From the NCBI GenBank assembly GCA_014058105.1, contig JACGCM010001655.1:1612001-1676000 (forward strand): DNA of 64,000 nucleotides, written 5' to 3'. Of the stretch, positions 11,125-20,959 are shown piece after piece. The stretch comes from Kingdonia uniflora. Its lineage: Eukaryota > Streptophyta > Magnoliopsida > Ranunculales > Circaeasteraceae. The notes beneath the pieces were generated by a model, which worked only from the letters and a program-made list of their open reading frames with translations, ran no database searches and was not told where the DNA came from. The number at the start of each line of letters is the position of its first letter. The stretch's first letter is position 1. The position numbers and the translations under genes are program-made.

Positions 11125-11690
11125 TTATGCAGTGTATCTATTTGATGTATCTAGAATGGCAGGGACAATATTCTTGCAAGCTCTGGAAAGTTTTTGACTG
11201 ACTTTGATTTCAGAGAAGGCATCATTGTGTTTGATGTGAAGTGTTTGATGGTAAGTGGAAGCGATTATTTCTATGTTGTGAATCCAGCAATGGCCCATAA
11301 TCCCAAGATAACGAGATTTGGCATTGATGATGTAGAATAGGACATCGATTGTGGCAGGTTCAGCGGTGATAGGTAAGATAATCTTGCCCACTCATTATTC
11401 CTTAGAACCGTTAAATCCACTGATATTGGTGTCGCATGGAATAACTTGATCGGCCAACCCCATCTGATCGATCGTGCTCTAAAAAAGAATCTCAATACCG
11501 CTTCTAGCATCAATCATCATTATATTCTTAAAAACTTTTTCATCTTGAGAATTATTACTAATGAATCATGATGTGTAAATTTTACGTGACTGATATCGTA
11601 ATCTTTGAAAGAAATCCCAAGCCGGCGATTGCTCAGCTCAGGGAAAAGCTTGGCTTCTTTATCTCGAGGTGTGAGATCATAACATTTTGA
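11125..11690 (-). pseudogene. aspartic protease remnant of gypsy element 3
   Basis: The order matches the Tat protease: ISFKDYDISHVKFTHHDSLV (about 11595-11645), then the active-site region near 11500, which reads IDARSGIEILF where functional enzymes have DTG. It continues with LPITAEPATIDVLFYI, SRYLGIMGHCWIH and STYHQTLHIKH (11125-11391). The Asp is kept but Thr-Gly is replaced by Ala-Arg, so the enzyme would be inactive even without the frameshift near 11515. Confidence 0.8.
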
Positions 11691-11899
11691 CAATCTCCTG
11701 CGCTTGAATGTGGAAGAGTTTTTAACCTGATGAATCTCGATCATGCTATTATGGTACATATGGTACAGATGTTTCTCATCAGCTTGGACTTCAATCTGGA
11801 CTACCTCGATCTGCGTATTGTAGCCTCCATCCTATATGATTCTAGATCGACAATGCATTCGTGCATTCTCCCATCTTGGAAGATATATTTTAACAACCT

Positions 11900-13440
11900 T
11901 TCTAAAGTATAGTAGTTGTCAATGTCATGATGATTTACCTTGTGATGCATGCTTTACGGTCTACCTTCGATTGGTTTTAGTGGTTGAGATAGACGGCATA
12001 ACTTGTCCAATAATAGAATTGGAAAAATTATGGAGAGTTGTACATTCATCTTGGGGAGGACCCTCTTGGGTAATAAATTACATTTCCAAGGTTTGCCAGT
12101 ATTCGCCTTGGAATGCTTTTGATCACCCTGGTCCTCCTTCAATTCACTGATGTGCTCTGTGGTTGGACCTTTAGTGGTTAGGACAGATTTAGTAGATTTA
12201 TGCCTTTCGGACATCATCCTTTCCAGTTTGACATACCCATTGACCTTGGTGAACATATCCTCCAAGGTCACGGGTTTGTTTAAGAAGAGGCTCTCTTTGG
12301 ATTTACAGTCGAGCTGGAGCGCGTAAGCAAAAGCAATAACAACCATTTTCTGATTGAGATTATCCACTTTTCCTATGAGCTCCAGAAACTTCTTTGCAAA
12401 GACCTTGAGCTTCTCTCCATGTGACTATTTAAGACTAATAAGAAAATATAAAATCTCTTTTTTGTCTTTATTATTAGCATTCAAATGTGAGGAAGGAATC
12501 TTCAGGTAGAGAGTAGAACTACTAGAGTGGTTCTCCCTGCTGACTTATTGTGAACAGAGAGTATAGAATATTATTGAGATTGGAGTACAACCCCAATGAA
12601 TCATGGTATTGCTGAATGTGCTCTTTTGGATCGGTACCCTTGTATTTACATATTTTCCGAGAATGGAAACCTTTCGGTACTTCCATATCGAATAAATCTT
12701 TGGAATTGGACTACCTTAGAGCTTGGTAAGATCATCCCTATTTCCCAAAGCTTAAGCTTTAATCAACTCCTTGATGCGCCGATCCATATGTTCTTGTGTG
12801 ACGTAATGACGTATGGCCTGAGTGGCATGGTGAGGTGGCTGAGGATTATGAGTTCCTGTGCCCTCACTCAAGCGATCACGTACTGGAATCCGTGGTTGAT
12901 ATCACAATTCTTTCTCTTGAAGCTTGATCTACGCCGCTCAAATAAATAGGAGGTTGAAGTTCGTGCTGAACATTTTTGGAAATGGCTTTGCTGGTGGCTC
13001 CTCGAGGTTCTAATATTTTTCTTACAGAAACTTGGGAGTTTGCTGGAACTTGATCACGATCTCTGGTTTGGGGAGTCTGTTGAGTGCCCTAAAAATCTTG
13101 TAACACAGTCTACATGGTTGCCATCTGCTCTTCATGTCATTTGAATATTGTCAAACGAGCTTGTCGCTCAACTTCGAGCACTTTATCGTAGAGTTCTCGA
13201 TCAAGGGTTAACTGACGCTCAAGCTTATTACGTTTCTCATCTTGGCGTGGAGAATTGCCCGAAGTTTAGTAAGCTGCTCTGGCTCAATTGAAAGATTGAG
13301 CTGAATTCCTATTGTTGGTCGCTTGGAAGTGACTATGATTGGGAATGGATAGAGTGAATGTATGCCTTAGGATATCATGGAAATATCTTCTTTCCCACAG
13401 ACAGTGCTAAATATAATGGCCTAATTCCATAGCTTGAAAT
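11900..13440 (-). pseudogene. gag remnant of gypsy element 3
   Basis: The N-terminal part (about 13330-12950, - strand) is a charged, coiled-coil-like region with KRNKLERQLTLDRELYDKVL and VERQARLTIFK. The middle (about 12800) has TQEHMDRRIKELIKA. The C-terminal part (12367-11954) contains KPVTLEDMFTKVNGYVKLER, the counterpart of TLEEMLSKVNGYINLER in Tat copy 2. Several stops and one or more deletions (about 12380-12600) disrupt it. Confidence 0.75.
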
Positions 13441-13452
13441 AGCTCAAAATTA

Positions 13453-13464
13453 GCTCTTACACCA
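13453..13464 (-). other. primer binding site of gypsy element 3 (initiator-Met-tRNA type, degenerate)
   Basis: On the - strand, two bases after the LTR, TGGTGTAAGAGC. The common plant PBS complementary to initiator tRNA-Met is TGGTATCAGAGC, so two positions differ. The Tat copies use a different site (TGGCGCCG). Confidence 0.6.
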
Positions 13465-13466
13465 AA

Positions 13467-14011
13467 TGTACCTGTGACAAAATTTAATGTAAAGCAAGAA
13501 ATAACACAGGAGATTTAGCATGGAAAACCTTTGAATAGGTAAAAAACCATGACCTCGAGTTGAGGGTTTAAGTAACAGTAACTTTTATTGCTTGAGGCTG
13601 ATATCTTATTACAAGTGATCTCTCGAACTGGAAATGTTTGATCTTGAAATAAGTAGTTTTGTAGTGTTCAAAATCTAGAAATTCCTGTGTTTGAATTTAG
13701 AAAATCTAGGTTTATCTTGGTCTCTATCTCCTTTAGAAAATTTTCTTTATATAGACCTTACCCGCAGCTCGTTACCATGGTAAAGCATATTATCCAAATA
13801 ATGAGGTAAGTGGAAGTTGACTATGTAACAGTTTAGTTCGTGGGAGACAGGTGTCTTTGACTTGTTCATATTTTCTGCAGTGCTCAATCCATGTTCTTTA
13901 TCAGTTTGTGGTCTAGGTGGCAATGCTAACTGCTTATGTCTCGTGTAAAATGCGTAAGACTGACACTGAGGTAGTTCGATTTTAGACTAAGTTGAGGGAT
14001 AGGTCCCTACA
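13467..14011 (-). repeat. 5' LTR of gypsy element 3 (545 bp)
   Basis: On the + strand it runs from TGTACCTGTG to GGTCCCTACA, so on the - strand it starts TGTAGGGACC and ends in CA. The U5-side sequence ('gatttagcatggaaaacc', 'gaataggtaaaaaaccat', 'gacctcgagttga') is closely matched at 63434-63640, and 'ttcgtgggagacaggtgt' at about 63822. A related LTR therefore lies at the right end of the window. Confidence 0.85.
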
Positions 14012-15208
14012 ACATTTAAAATATATTTGTGATTACCATTCTTCAACCGAATTAAAATTTTACCTTTTCCCTTAACCCAAAGTTTTGATGAGTCTCCAAA
14101 TGTGACTTTCCCATTAAGCTTTTCGTCAAGTTCAACAAGCATTTCTCTTTGACCACACATGTGGTTGCTTGCACCAGAGTTAAGATACCATGCATTACTC
14201 CTGCCACTTTGTCCATCTCCTTTGTTATATGCCAACAACAACGTGCGCTCTTCATTCTCAATTTTCTCTTCCACATAATTAGCTCTCTCATTGATATTGT
14301 TAAGACTCTTGCGTTCGCATTCAAAATATTGTCCATACTTCTTATAATTAAAGTATTGGACATACGAGTTTTCTTGAGGTATTTCGTAACTTTGCCTTTC
14401 GTATGACCAATTACTCCTTCCACGCCCTCTTGAATGATTGCTTTAGTAGTTTCTCTCATCATAGTTAAACATGCGTTTACCTCTTCCTCGACCTCGACTA
14501 CGACCTTTTCCATGACTTCGGTCGCCTTGATATTCTTTATGTCTTTCTTTTAAATAAAGAATTGCTAGAGTACTTGCTCCAACGGTTCTTGCTTATTATT
14601 TTTGAACCTTTCTTCGTGAGCTTGCAAAGATCCCATGAGTTGATCAATTGTAATGGTATCCATGTCCTTGGACTCTTCGATAGCTACTATAATGTAGTCA
14701 AACTTCGAATCTAGAGATAATAAAATTTTCTCTAGGACTCAAATATCCTCCACACTTTCGTCATTTTTTTTAGTTGATTCACAACCGCCAACACTCTAGA
14801 AAAATATTCGAAAACCAACTCCATCTCCTTCATACATAAGACTTCATAATCCCCTCCAAGAGTTTGAAGATGAATCTTCTTTACCTTCACACTACCTTTA
14901 TAGAAATTCTCAAGAATTTCCCATACTTGTTTTGACGAGGGAGCACATGCAACATTCTCAAAGGCGGCTTCAACTAACCCTCAATTGATAAAGAAAAGAG
15001 CTTTCTTGTCTCACTTTCTTAATTCTTTAAGCGCATCTTTTGGAGGTTATGCTAGTGTACTCTCATCTTCGTGTTCAACATGCCTTTTCTCAACGAATTC
15101 CCACACATCTTGTACATCAAGAAGTGCCTTCATTAGGATGCACCAATTATCATCATTCTCTTTGGTTAGGCGAGGGATTTGAAATGGTATCATTCCACCA
15201 CCGTTCAT
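14012..15208 (-). pseudogene. Ty1/copia gag-protease fragment
   Basis: Read leftward from an ATG at 15208 (MNGGGMIPFQIPRLTKENDN): copia-type gag with NWCILMKALLD, then GDYEVLCMKE and, after frameshifts, [19 protein letters not shown] (about 14660-14720). This is the order of the UBN2-type gag domain. A Gly/Arg-rich zinc-knuckle region follows, and then the protease start NAWYLNSGASNHMCG (about 14150-14195), typical of copia. The frame is cut at 14012 by the LTR of gypsy element 3, in the stretch that normally continues to the conserved NVYYVP motif. No copia LTR or RT is visible here. Confidence 0.88.
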
Positions 15209-16144
15209 CTCTTCTCTCTGAGTACTATGTTGGATATGAACATGATCGACCCAAGTACTCCTAAGGCCCAGTACAAAAATGCAAAAGGGGCATAAATTTT
15301 GTTTTGCTAGGATTTAAACACTTGACCTCTTACTCAAGAAATAAAACACCAACTAACTAAGTTAAGTCTCAATCATATATGTTATTTACTATATTTTTTA
15401 TTTTTTTTCTTTCTAACCCTTGGATAATTTATTTATTTTGGACCCTTTTATTCTTGGGCCTTGTAGGGTCGCACATCTCACACACTCTCAGGGCCGGTGT
15501 GCGAGAAGAAGAGGCAAATAACACTCATATCTATTATACATTAGGCAACGATGTTTTTCGTATATACATATTAGCCATTGTCTTAGGGATAAAGAAGGGC
15601 TGGGATTTATGGGGAGGAGGGAGATCGACGGCCTATATTACTTTTACTCTCATTACCTAGGAGTAGTATCGACAAAACACATATAGGGTAGTTAAGTCTC
15701 TCTCCAAACACATTCTAGCCTGACTCTCTTCTTCTTCTCTCCATCTCTCCGTCTCTCCATCTCCATCTCCATTTCTTGATTTTCCACTTTAAATCGGCTA
15801 CCACTCTCCCATCTCTCTCAATCAAGTGAAGTAAGGTACTTATCTCTCTCTCTTTACGATTTCAAATTTTACTGAAGTGCACCTAGCGCTTTATGTTGAT
15901 CGTATTATGTTTGCTGTGTAAATACTGTGATATACATGCTGTGATATCCAGATTCAAGACAGATTAAGGTTAATGTAGTTATCATTTGTGTATATACTTG
16001 CTGTGATAATCAGATCGGTGATATACTTGTTGTGATATATTTTGCTCTCTACTATAAATCTTGACAATATATCTTCATTGCTGTATTTTTACAAACAGAA
16101 GAAAAAAAATAGCATAAATACAAAATAAAAGGACATTTTCGTAC
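15209..16144. other. unassigned sequence with a pyrimidine-rich tract
   Basis: No protein similarity recognised. It contains a CT-rich tract at about 15720-15860 (repeated ctccatctct) that resembles a plant 5' UTR, and loose repeats of 'tgctgtgatata' at about 15905-16045. A short copy of widespread repeat sequence ('atttaaacacttgacctcttactc') lies at about 15312. Confidence 0.4.
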
Positions 16145-17718
16145 CTTTCCCTTTTCAATTTTCATTTGCTTCATTTTGCGTTTAATAGTCTGATTAAACG
16201 CAATACAAAATCATCAATAACTTTGATGTTTCCTCTAAGGGAAGCTTCTGATCATATATTTAACATTCTCTTAATTTTCCAAGATGGATCCACATATCTC
16301 TAATAGACGCTAACTTTAGCGTCATCAAATGCCTTAGAGAACTAATATACAATCTCATCTGATTCAGATAAGCTATTGAGTTTAGTCCCAAACCCCACCT
16401 TAAATATTGAAGCTAAGGTACATTTTGAAAGGTTTTATTTGTTCCATTGTGTGCCTGTAAAGTCTCGTGGTTGTTTCAGTCGAAGACACTGACAAAATAG
16501 AGATCTCTGGATAGAAGGTAAGTAGAACTCAATGATAAAGGAATAAGCTTTCTATTTAATTGTTGTTCAAACGATTTTTCAAGTTGTTCGAACGACTTGG
16601 CATGTCTCCTGGAAATTTGGCCCATAGCCAATTTTTGTTCGAACGAGTTGACATATACCCTAGTTTTTGACCAATAACCAATGCTTCGTTCGAACGATAC
16701 TCATTGTCATTCGAACGACTCTCGGTAGAAATAAAGTTATTATTTAAGCAAACCTTGTTTTCCTTTTCTCTCCCGGTCATTTTATTTCAAAAACTAATTT
16801 ATTTTTCAGAAGACTAAAACTCCTTTATCAGAGAGTAAATTCAATATCAATCAATCCTCTTCTAATTGGGAGATTGATGTTGAATTAGTTTGACAATACT
16901 TCCTACATATCGTTGAAGAAGGTTCTTGGTGGGAGATCAAGAAGGGCTGTTGAGAGAACAAAACAAGATTTGGTGGGAGATCAAGAAAGGTTGTTGCGAG
17001 AACAGAAGCGCGATTCTTGGCATGAAGCTTTGGTCAGAAGAGAGATAATCTTGAGACTAGATTATCAAGTCTATAAGTGTAATTCAGATTAAAATCTTTT
17101 TGATTAGTGGATTTTTTGTTGTTGATTTCATCAGCAATGGCCTATGGTTTTTCTCCTGTGTAAAGAGTTTCCACAGGGTGAACAATTGCTTGTGTCTTTT
17201 AATTCTATGTCTTGACTTTTGATTGTTTATGTTCAATCCTAGATCATTGATTGATAGGAATAGTTCTGACCTAATCTATCGAAATACATTAAATACGAGC
17301 ACATAGAATTTCACATTTCATTAACAACTCCTGTAAATTGATCTTCATATTAGACGTCGTTGCTTCTGAAACCTTTGCAACCAATTAAGCAGCATTAGCT
17401 AAAAAAATAGCACTACTAAAATCCCTCAACACTTTAGTGGAAAAATTATAGCTCGCGAGCTTCTGTTGGTGCCGCCATTTTTCTCCGTCAACCACAAAGA
17501 TCCCATCACAAATAAGTCTTTCATAATACCGAAATTATATTGTCCCTACAAAAATAAGAAATCTCAGTTAAATTCAGCTAATGAAATAACATACACAGTA
17601 TCACGATAATCGGGATATTTACCTTGCCATAATTGGAGAAATTAGTCTTGAGCACATGTTCAACATATCTAGGATCAACAATGTAGATTTCACTTTGGGT
17701 AGGCATTTGCAAACACTA
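16145..17718 (-). pseudogene. CYP704-like cytochrome P450 pseudogene (N-terminal third), split by a solo LTR
   Basis: Exon 1 on the - strand ends at 17623 and reads QSEIYIVDPRYVEHVLKTN then FSNYGK, followed by a GTAAAT donor. The acceptor TTTTTGTAG precedes exon 2 at 17545. Across one frameshift exon 2 reads FVVDGEKWRHQQKLASYNFS then TKVLRDFSSAIF, and continues to NLQELLMK at about 17319. There an 888-bp LTR intervenes. After it the frame resumes at about 16425 with TLASIFKVGFGTKLN, RYVDPSWKIKRMLN, SEASLRGNIKVIDDFVLRL, ending at a GTACG donor at 16144. These blocks and their order are typical of the CYP86-clan family CYP704 (fatty-acid hydroxylases). A membrane-anchor-like frame (about 17848-17690) could be the first residues after a deletion. 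The heme-binding half is absent. Two in-frame stops add to the damage. Confidence 0.88.
16426..17313. mobile_element. solo LTR (888 bp) with 5-bp target duplication
   Basis: It starts TGAAAGGTTT, ends AGAATTTCA and is flanked by CATTT on both sides (16421-16425 and 17314-17318). Removing the LTR and one CATTT rejoins the P450 reading frame exactly (ELLMK-C-TLASIF). It holds four GTTCGAACGA-type palindromes at about 16565-16725, plus the phrase 'ttggcatgtct.ctgga..tttggccca'. Both also occur in the chromovirus LTRs at 42672 and 44143. The family is therefore probably a related chromovirus, but the rest of the LTR differs. Confidence 0.85.
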
Positions 17719-18113
17719 TAATAATGAGAAAAAACGGAAGGACGATTAACGCGAGAGCGTAGACTATTACAGAGAATACTACATAAAGAGGATGCATTGG
17801 AGCAAGTGAAGAAACTGAGGGGTTGAAGATGTCTACAAGTGAATCCATTGATGTAGATATATAAAGTTTTAAAGGTGTTCTAAGGTAGTTTTTGTAAGTC
17901 AATGTACTTTCCGTATGATTATCTAGAGACTTTTTTGGATTATTTGCATCTATGGGTTTTTAAGCACCGAAGACGCGTCGACGTAATCGTCGTGGCGAGC
18001 CACGGGTGTAGAGTATGATAACGCTCTGAAGGAAGTGATTAGAGGGGTGCAAGATGTCGTTACTAGCATCAATGAGCACCTGGAGGAAGTCATGTATGAG
18101 ATCCAGGCCCTTG

Positions 18114-18169
18114 AACAATGGTAATTTATACGAATTGTACCCATTTAAACAATGGTAATTTATACGAAT
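18114..18169. repeat. two-copy direct repeat of 22 bp
   Basis: 'aacaatggtaatttatacga' followed by 'at' occurs at 18114-18135 and again at 18148-18169 without a mismatch, 12 bases apart. Confidence 0.85.
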
Positions 18170-19086
18170 ATGGGTATTTAGCAAAGTAGTTTTAAACATG
18201 TCAGTCAACCCTTTGTCTTTATGTTTTCTTTATTAATCATTGCAGTTCTACCATGGGACGGTCTGTGGGAGGATAAGTAAACTTGCCAAAGTCAAATAAA
18301 AAATGACGATCCCCAAAACTACCATTCTCTGTATTTTTTATTTTTCCAGTAAATGCAGTATTGAGTAAATTTCAGAACCCGCTGTAGCAACATTGCAGAT
18401 GATTTACAACCAACACAGAGCAAAACAACCTTGCAAAATAAAACCCGGTAACATAGTTCTCTGAAAATAACAAATATGTCATAGGGGCCAATGATCCATA
18501 CAACCAAGCCTTTAAATGTAAATGTCAATCAAGCTAGCCTATATTCAACCATAGTATCTTTTCAGAAAGAAAAAAAAATCATAGAACTTCTGGAGTAAGA
18601 CCCTATATCTCTTTGAACCTTTTGAAGGCACGCAGATTGTATGTTTACAAGCAGCACAACACTCAGTTCATAATTCAAGGAGGATCAGTTAGTCAATCCT
18701 TCAAAAAGGTTAGTCAGTTCAGAACTCATGGAGGCTTCCGTCAGTAAAGACTTCAGAAAACTTGAAGGATTTTGATTTTGATAATCTGATTCTATCCTCT
18801 TGGACAAGACTGCTTAGACGTTGTCAAAGATATATACACACTAAATCGAAATACCATTTACATAGGATGTCTCACTACCTTAATTGTTCGCTAAGGAACG
18901 TATTAAGATACACAATCTGGATGAGCCTGCTGATTCAGGAAAATAGAGGATATATATAGATCCATTAATTTGAATATCTGTGGTTTAATCAAAACAGAGA
19001 AACTGCTGCACGTCTGATTTCATCTGGTAGTTATTCCTAGCTTTCTTTTTAGCTCTATATTTCTTTTCAACATCTGTGTAATAAGA

Positions 19087-19121
19087 CCTCAGTGTGGGAG
19101 AATCCTTGGCTCCCACTGAGG
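19087..19121. other. inverted repeat (hairpin)
   Basis: The arms CCTCAGTGTGGGAG and CTCCCACTGAGG pair over 12 bp with a two-base bulge around a 9-base spacer. Nothing else suggests a function. Confidence 0.6.
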
Positions 19122-19189
19122 CTGCTCATGAGCAAGTTCCCCCAGCAACTTCTTTATTCTTTAACATTGAACAAGACAGCTAAGGTTAG

Positions 19190-19290
19190 TGCTCTAATAA
19201 CTGACAATAGTGTTATTTTCTTTATAATAAACTCTGGGGTTATTTTCTTTGTTGACAATGGGGTTATCTTCTTTGTTGAGAATTATTTAA
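19190..19290. repeat. short tandem repeat, about 30-bp period
   Basis: 'ggttattttctttgttgacaat' and close variants occur three times in a row, starting near 19205 with increasing similarity to the right. Confidence 0.6.
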
Positions 19291-19749
19291 TTAAACAAAG
19301 TTATAAGCATAATGGAGAATTTTAGGTACTTAGCTAATGTATTGTTTTATAGGTTCTGCTAACCCCATGTTCTCTAGTCACGAAACAATGGAGGCAAAAT
19401 GATTGGTCTAATATATAATGAGTATCAAGCGGAAGTCTGAAGATACAGGGACGTACGTATCATCTCCATGTTGGATTTTACATTTCGTTTTGTCAATTAT
19501 CTAGAATCTTGAAAACTTTTTGTCATGAAGGTAAAATGGTTACCTAGTCATGAAATATCTATCTCCCTTTTTCATTAAACTTTTGATGGTATATGGTAGT
19601 AGATTTTCCTTTCCATTTTTCTATGTATTAAACTTTGGTTTGATGGTATGTGGAAGTAGAGACTCAAGTATTATTAGGGTTTCATAGACTTAAGTATTAT
19701 TAGTCCAACAAACAAATTCCATGGCTCTTCATAGTGATGGGATAACTAC

Positions 19750-19860
19750 AAAACAACCCCAATGTATTGTGGCAAAATAGCCCCAATGGCATAGTCAGAT
19801 GCATCACACATTAACTCAAAAGGTTCGTTCCAATTAGGATGTTGGATGATGGGTGAGGAT
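19750..19860 (-). pseudogene. Athila-type element, piece 1: start of RNase H
   Basis: On the - strand from 19860: SSPIIQHPNWNEPFELMCDA, then SDYAIGAIL. This is the segment that follows the RT fragment ending at 26422-26437 (RLPSSPII). The two are separated exactly by the LINE and its duplicated target. The Asp of MCDAS is the first RNase H catalytic residue. The reading is lost at about 19760, where the element is truncated. Confidence 0.85.
19845..19860. repeat. LINE target site duplication, left copy
   Basis: GATGATGGGTGAGGAT here and GATGATGGGTGAAGAT at 26422-26437 match in 15 of 16 positions and bracket the LINE exactly. They encode the same residues of the interrupted Athila RT. Confidence 0.88.
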
Positions 19861-20024
19861 TTTATTTTTATTTTTTGCAAAAAGTTTAGAATTTTATATA
19901 AACGGAAGCATAATTACAAGGAATTACAAAATAAGGACAAGACTGCCCTTAAAATTGTCACAAAAAAAAACTGAAAATCGCTCTGTTCGAATAGACAAAA
20001 TAATCTATTCAAATAGAATATTAG

Positions 20025-20200
20025 TCTATTCGAATAAAACTGCCCAGCCTAAAATGTATTCAAGCAGAGAAGATTCTATTAGAATAAAATAGCCCAACCT
20101 AAAATGTATTCGAACAGAGAATAAATCAATTCGAATACAATAGGCATTCTAGAATTTATTTGAATATAGAAAGAATCTATTCGAATAAAACCGTCCAGCC
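20025..20200. repeat. 50-bp minisatellite in the LINE 3' UTR
   Basis: The unit 'tctattcgaataaaactgcc' + 'cagcctaaaatgtattc' + 'aagcagagaaga' starts at 20025, 20075, 20125 and about 20176. That is three full copies and a partial one with substitutions. Each unit has two TTCGAA-like cores in alternating spacing. Confidence 0.8.
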
Positions 20201-20387
20201 TTCTAACTTGCCGTCGGACTTGACATTTGGTAAGAAATTGCCCAATTCGCTCAACCAGCCTCCTACATCGTTCGAACGACTTTCCACTCATACTAATTAT
20301 TGATCCAGTTTAGCGTGATGTCCAGACTCGGAAATATTTGGTAACATGATTTTTGATATTTTGTAAGTATCCCGGTCTTCCATTTGT

Positions 20388-20894
20388 TCAGTCTTCTGCT
20401 GGTTGGTTTGGGTCTGACCCTCTCCTTGTAATTTGATCTACCGAGAAGTTGCATTCCAACCATACATGACTGAATCGGATTTGCAGAAGGTAGGGGATGA
20501 TTAATTCCCAAGCAGTTTTAAGTGTCCAGGGTATTTTGTCTTTGATGAAAGGTTTAATTGCAGCAGCCGAGTCGGAAACTGTACACACACTTCGCCACCC
20601 TTGTGTTACAGCCTTCTGAAACCTTGATATGATTAAAGTAATCTCATAAATCAAGTTCGTAGCTTGCCCAATGGATTTACAATATGTGCCCATGACTTCC
20701 TCTTTATTTTTCCTATAGGTGATGCCTATGCCTGCTTCCCCAGGATTGCCTAGAGCCGATACATCACAACATATTCTTACCTCGTCTTGATAAGAAAGCC
20801 CCCTTTTACAACTCTCAATGATGTTGCCTAATATCGGTTTGTACTGAACGTGAAGCTCCTTGATGATCCTGAGGTTCTGAATGGTGTTGATCAT
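20388..20894 (-). pseudogene. LINE RNase H domain (ORF2 C-terminus)
   Basis: An open frame of 168 codons on the - strand. It carries the catalytic residues of plant LINE RNase H: Asp in RICCDVSALGNPGEAGIG, Glu in LIYEITLIISRF, Asp in VCTVSDSAAAIKPF and a late Asp/His region near VWLECNFSVDQITRRGSDPN. RNase H removes the RNA strand after reverse transcription. Only some L1-clade plant LINEs carry it. The frame is open, but upstream parts of ORF2 are broken. The stop at 20388 ends ORF2. Confidence 0.88.
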
Positions 20895-20959
20895 TTTATT
20901 TTTGGAGAGGAAAGAGGCATTTGCGACATCAATAAGGATGTGTATCGTAGTTTGCTGGA

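Larger units (their letters stand above)
10891..14011 (-). mobile_element. gypsy element 3 (5' half: LTR, gag, protease, start of RT), cut by Tat copy 1
   Basis: Reading leftward from 14011: a 545-bp LTR, a primer binding site, gag, protease and the first part of RT. RT breaks off at 10891 where copy 1 was inserted. Gag and protease are related to those of the Tat copies but clearly diverged. The LTR is joined on its right to a Ty1/copia protease frame, so this element had itself inserted into copia sequence. Confidence 0.85.
17720..19744. other. unassigned region with small repeats
   Basis: No gene recognised. On the + strand at about 17890-18000 a short open stretch reads SMYFPYDYLETFLDYLHLWV, followed in another frame (about 18010-18120) by a helical EVIRGVQDVVTSINEHLEEV block. 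I cannot place these. The region holds the small repeats and hairpin listed separately. The rest (18170-19080, 19300-19740) shows nothing beyond two near-copies of 'attaaacttttgatggtat..tggtagtaga' at about 19575-19660. Confidence 0.4.

Noticed and set aside
19087..19121. Hairpin as a microRNA precursor
   Set aside because: The stem is only about 12 bp, much shorter than a plant microRNA foldback. Kept only as an inverted repeat.
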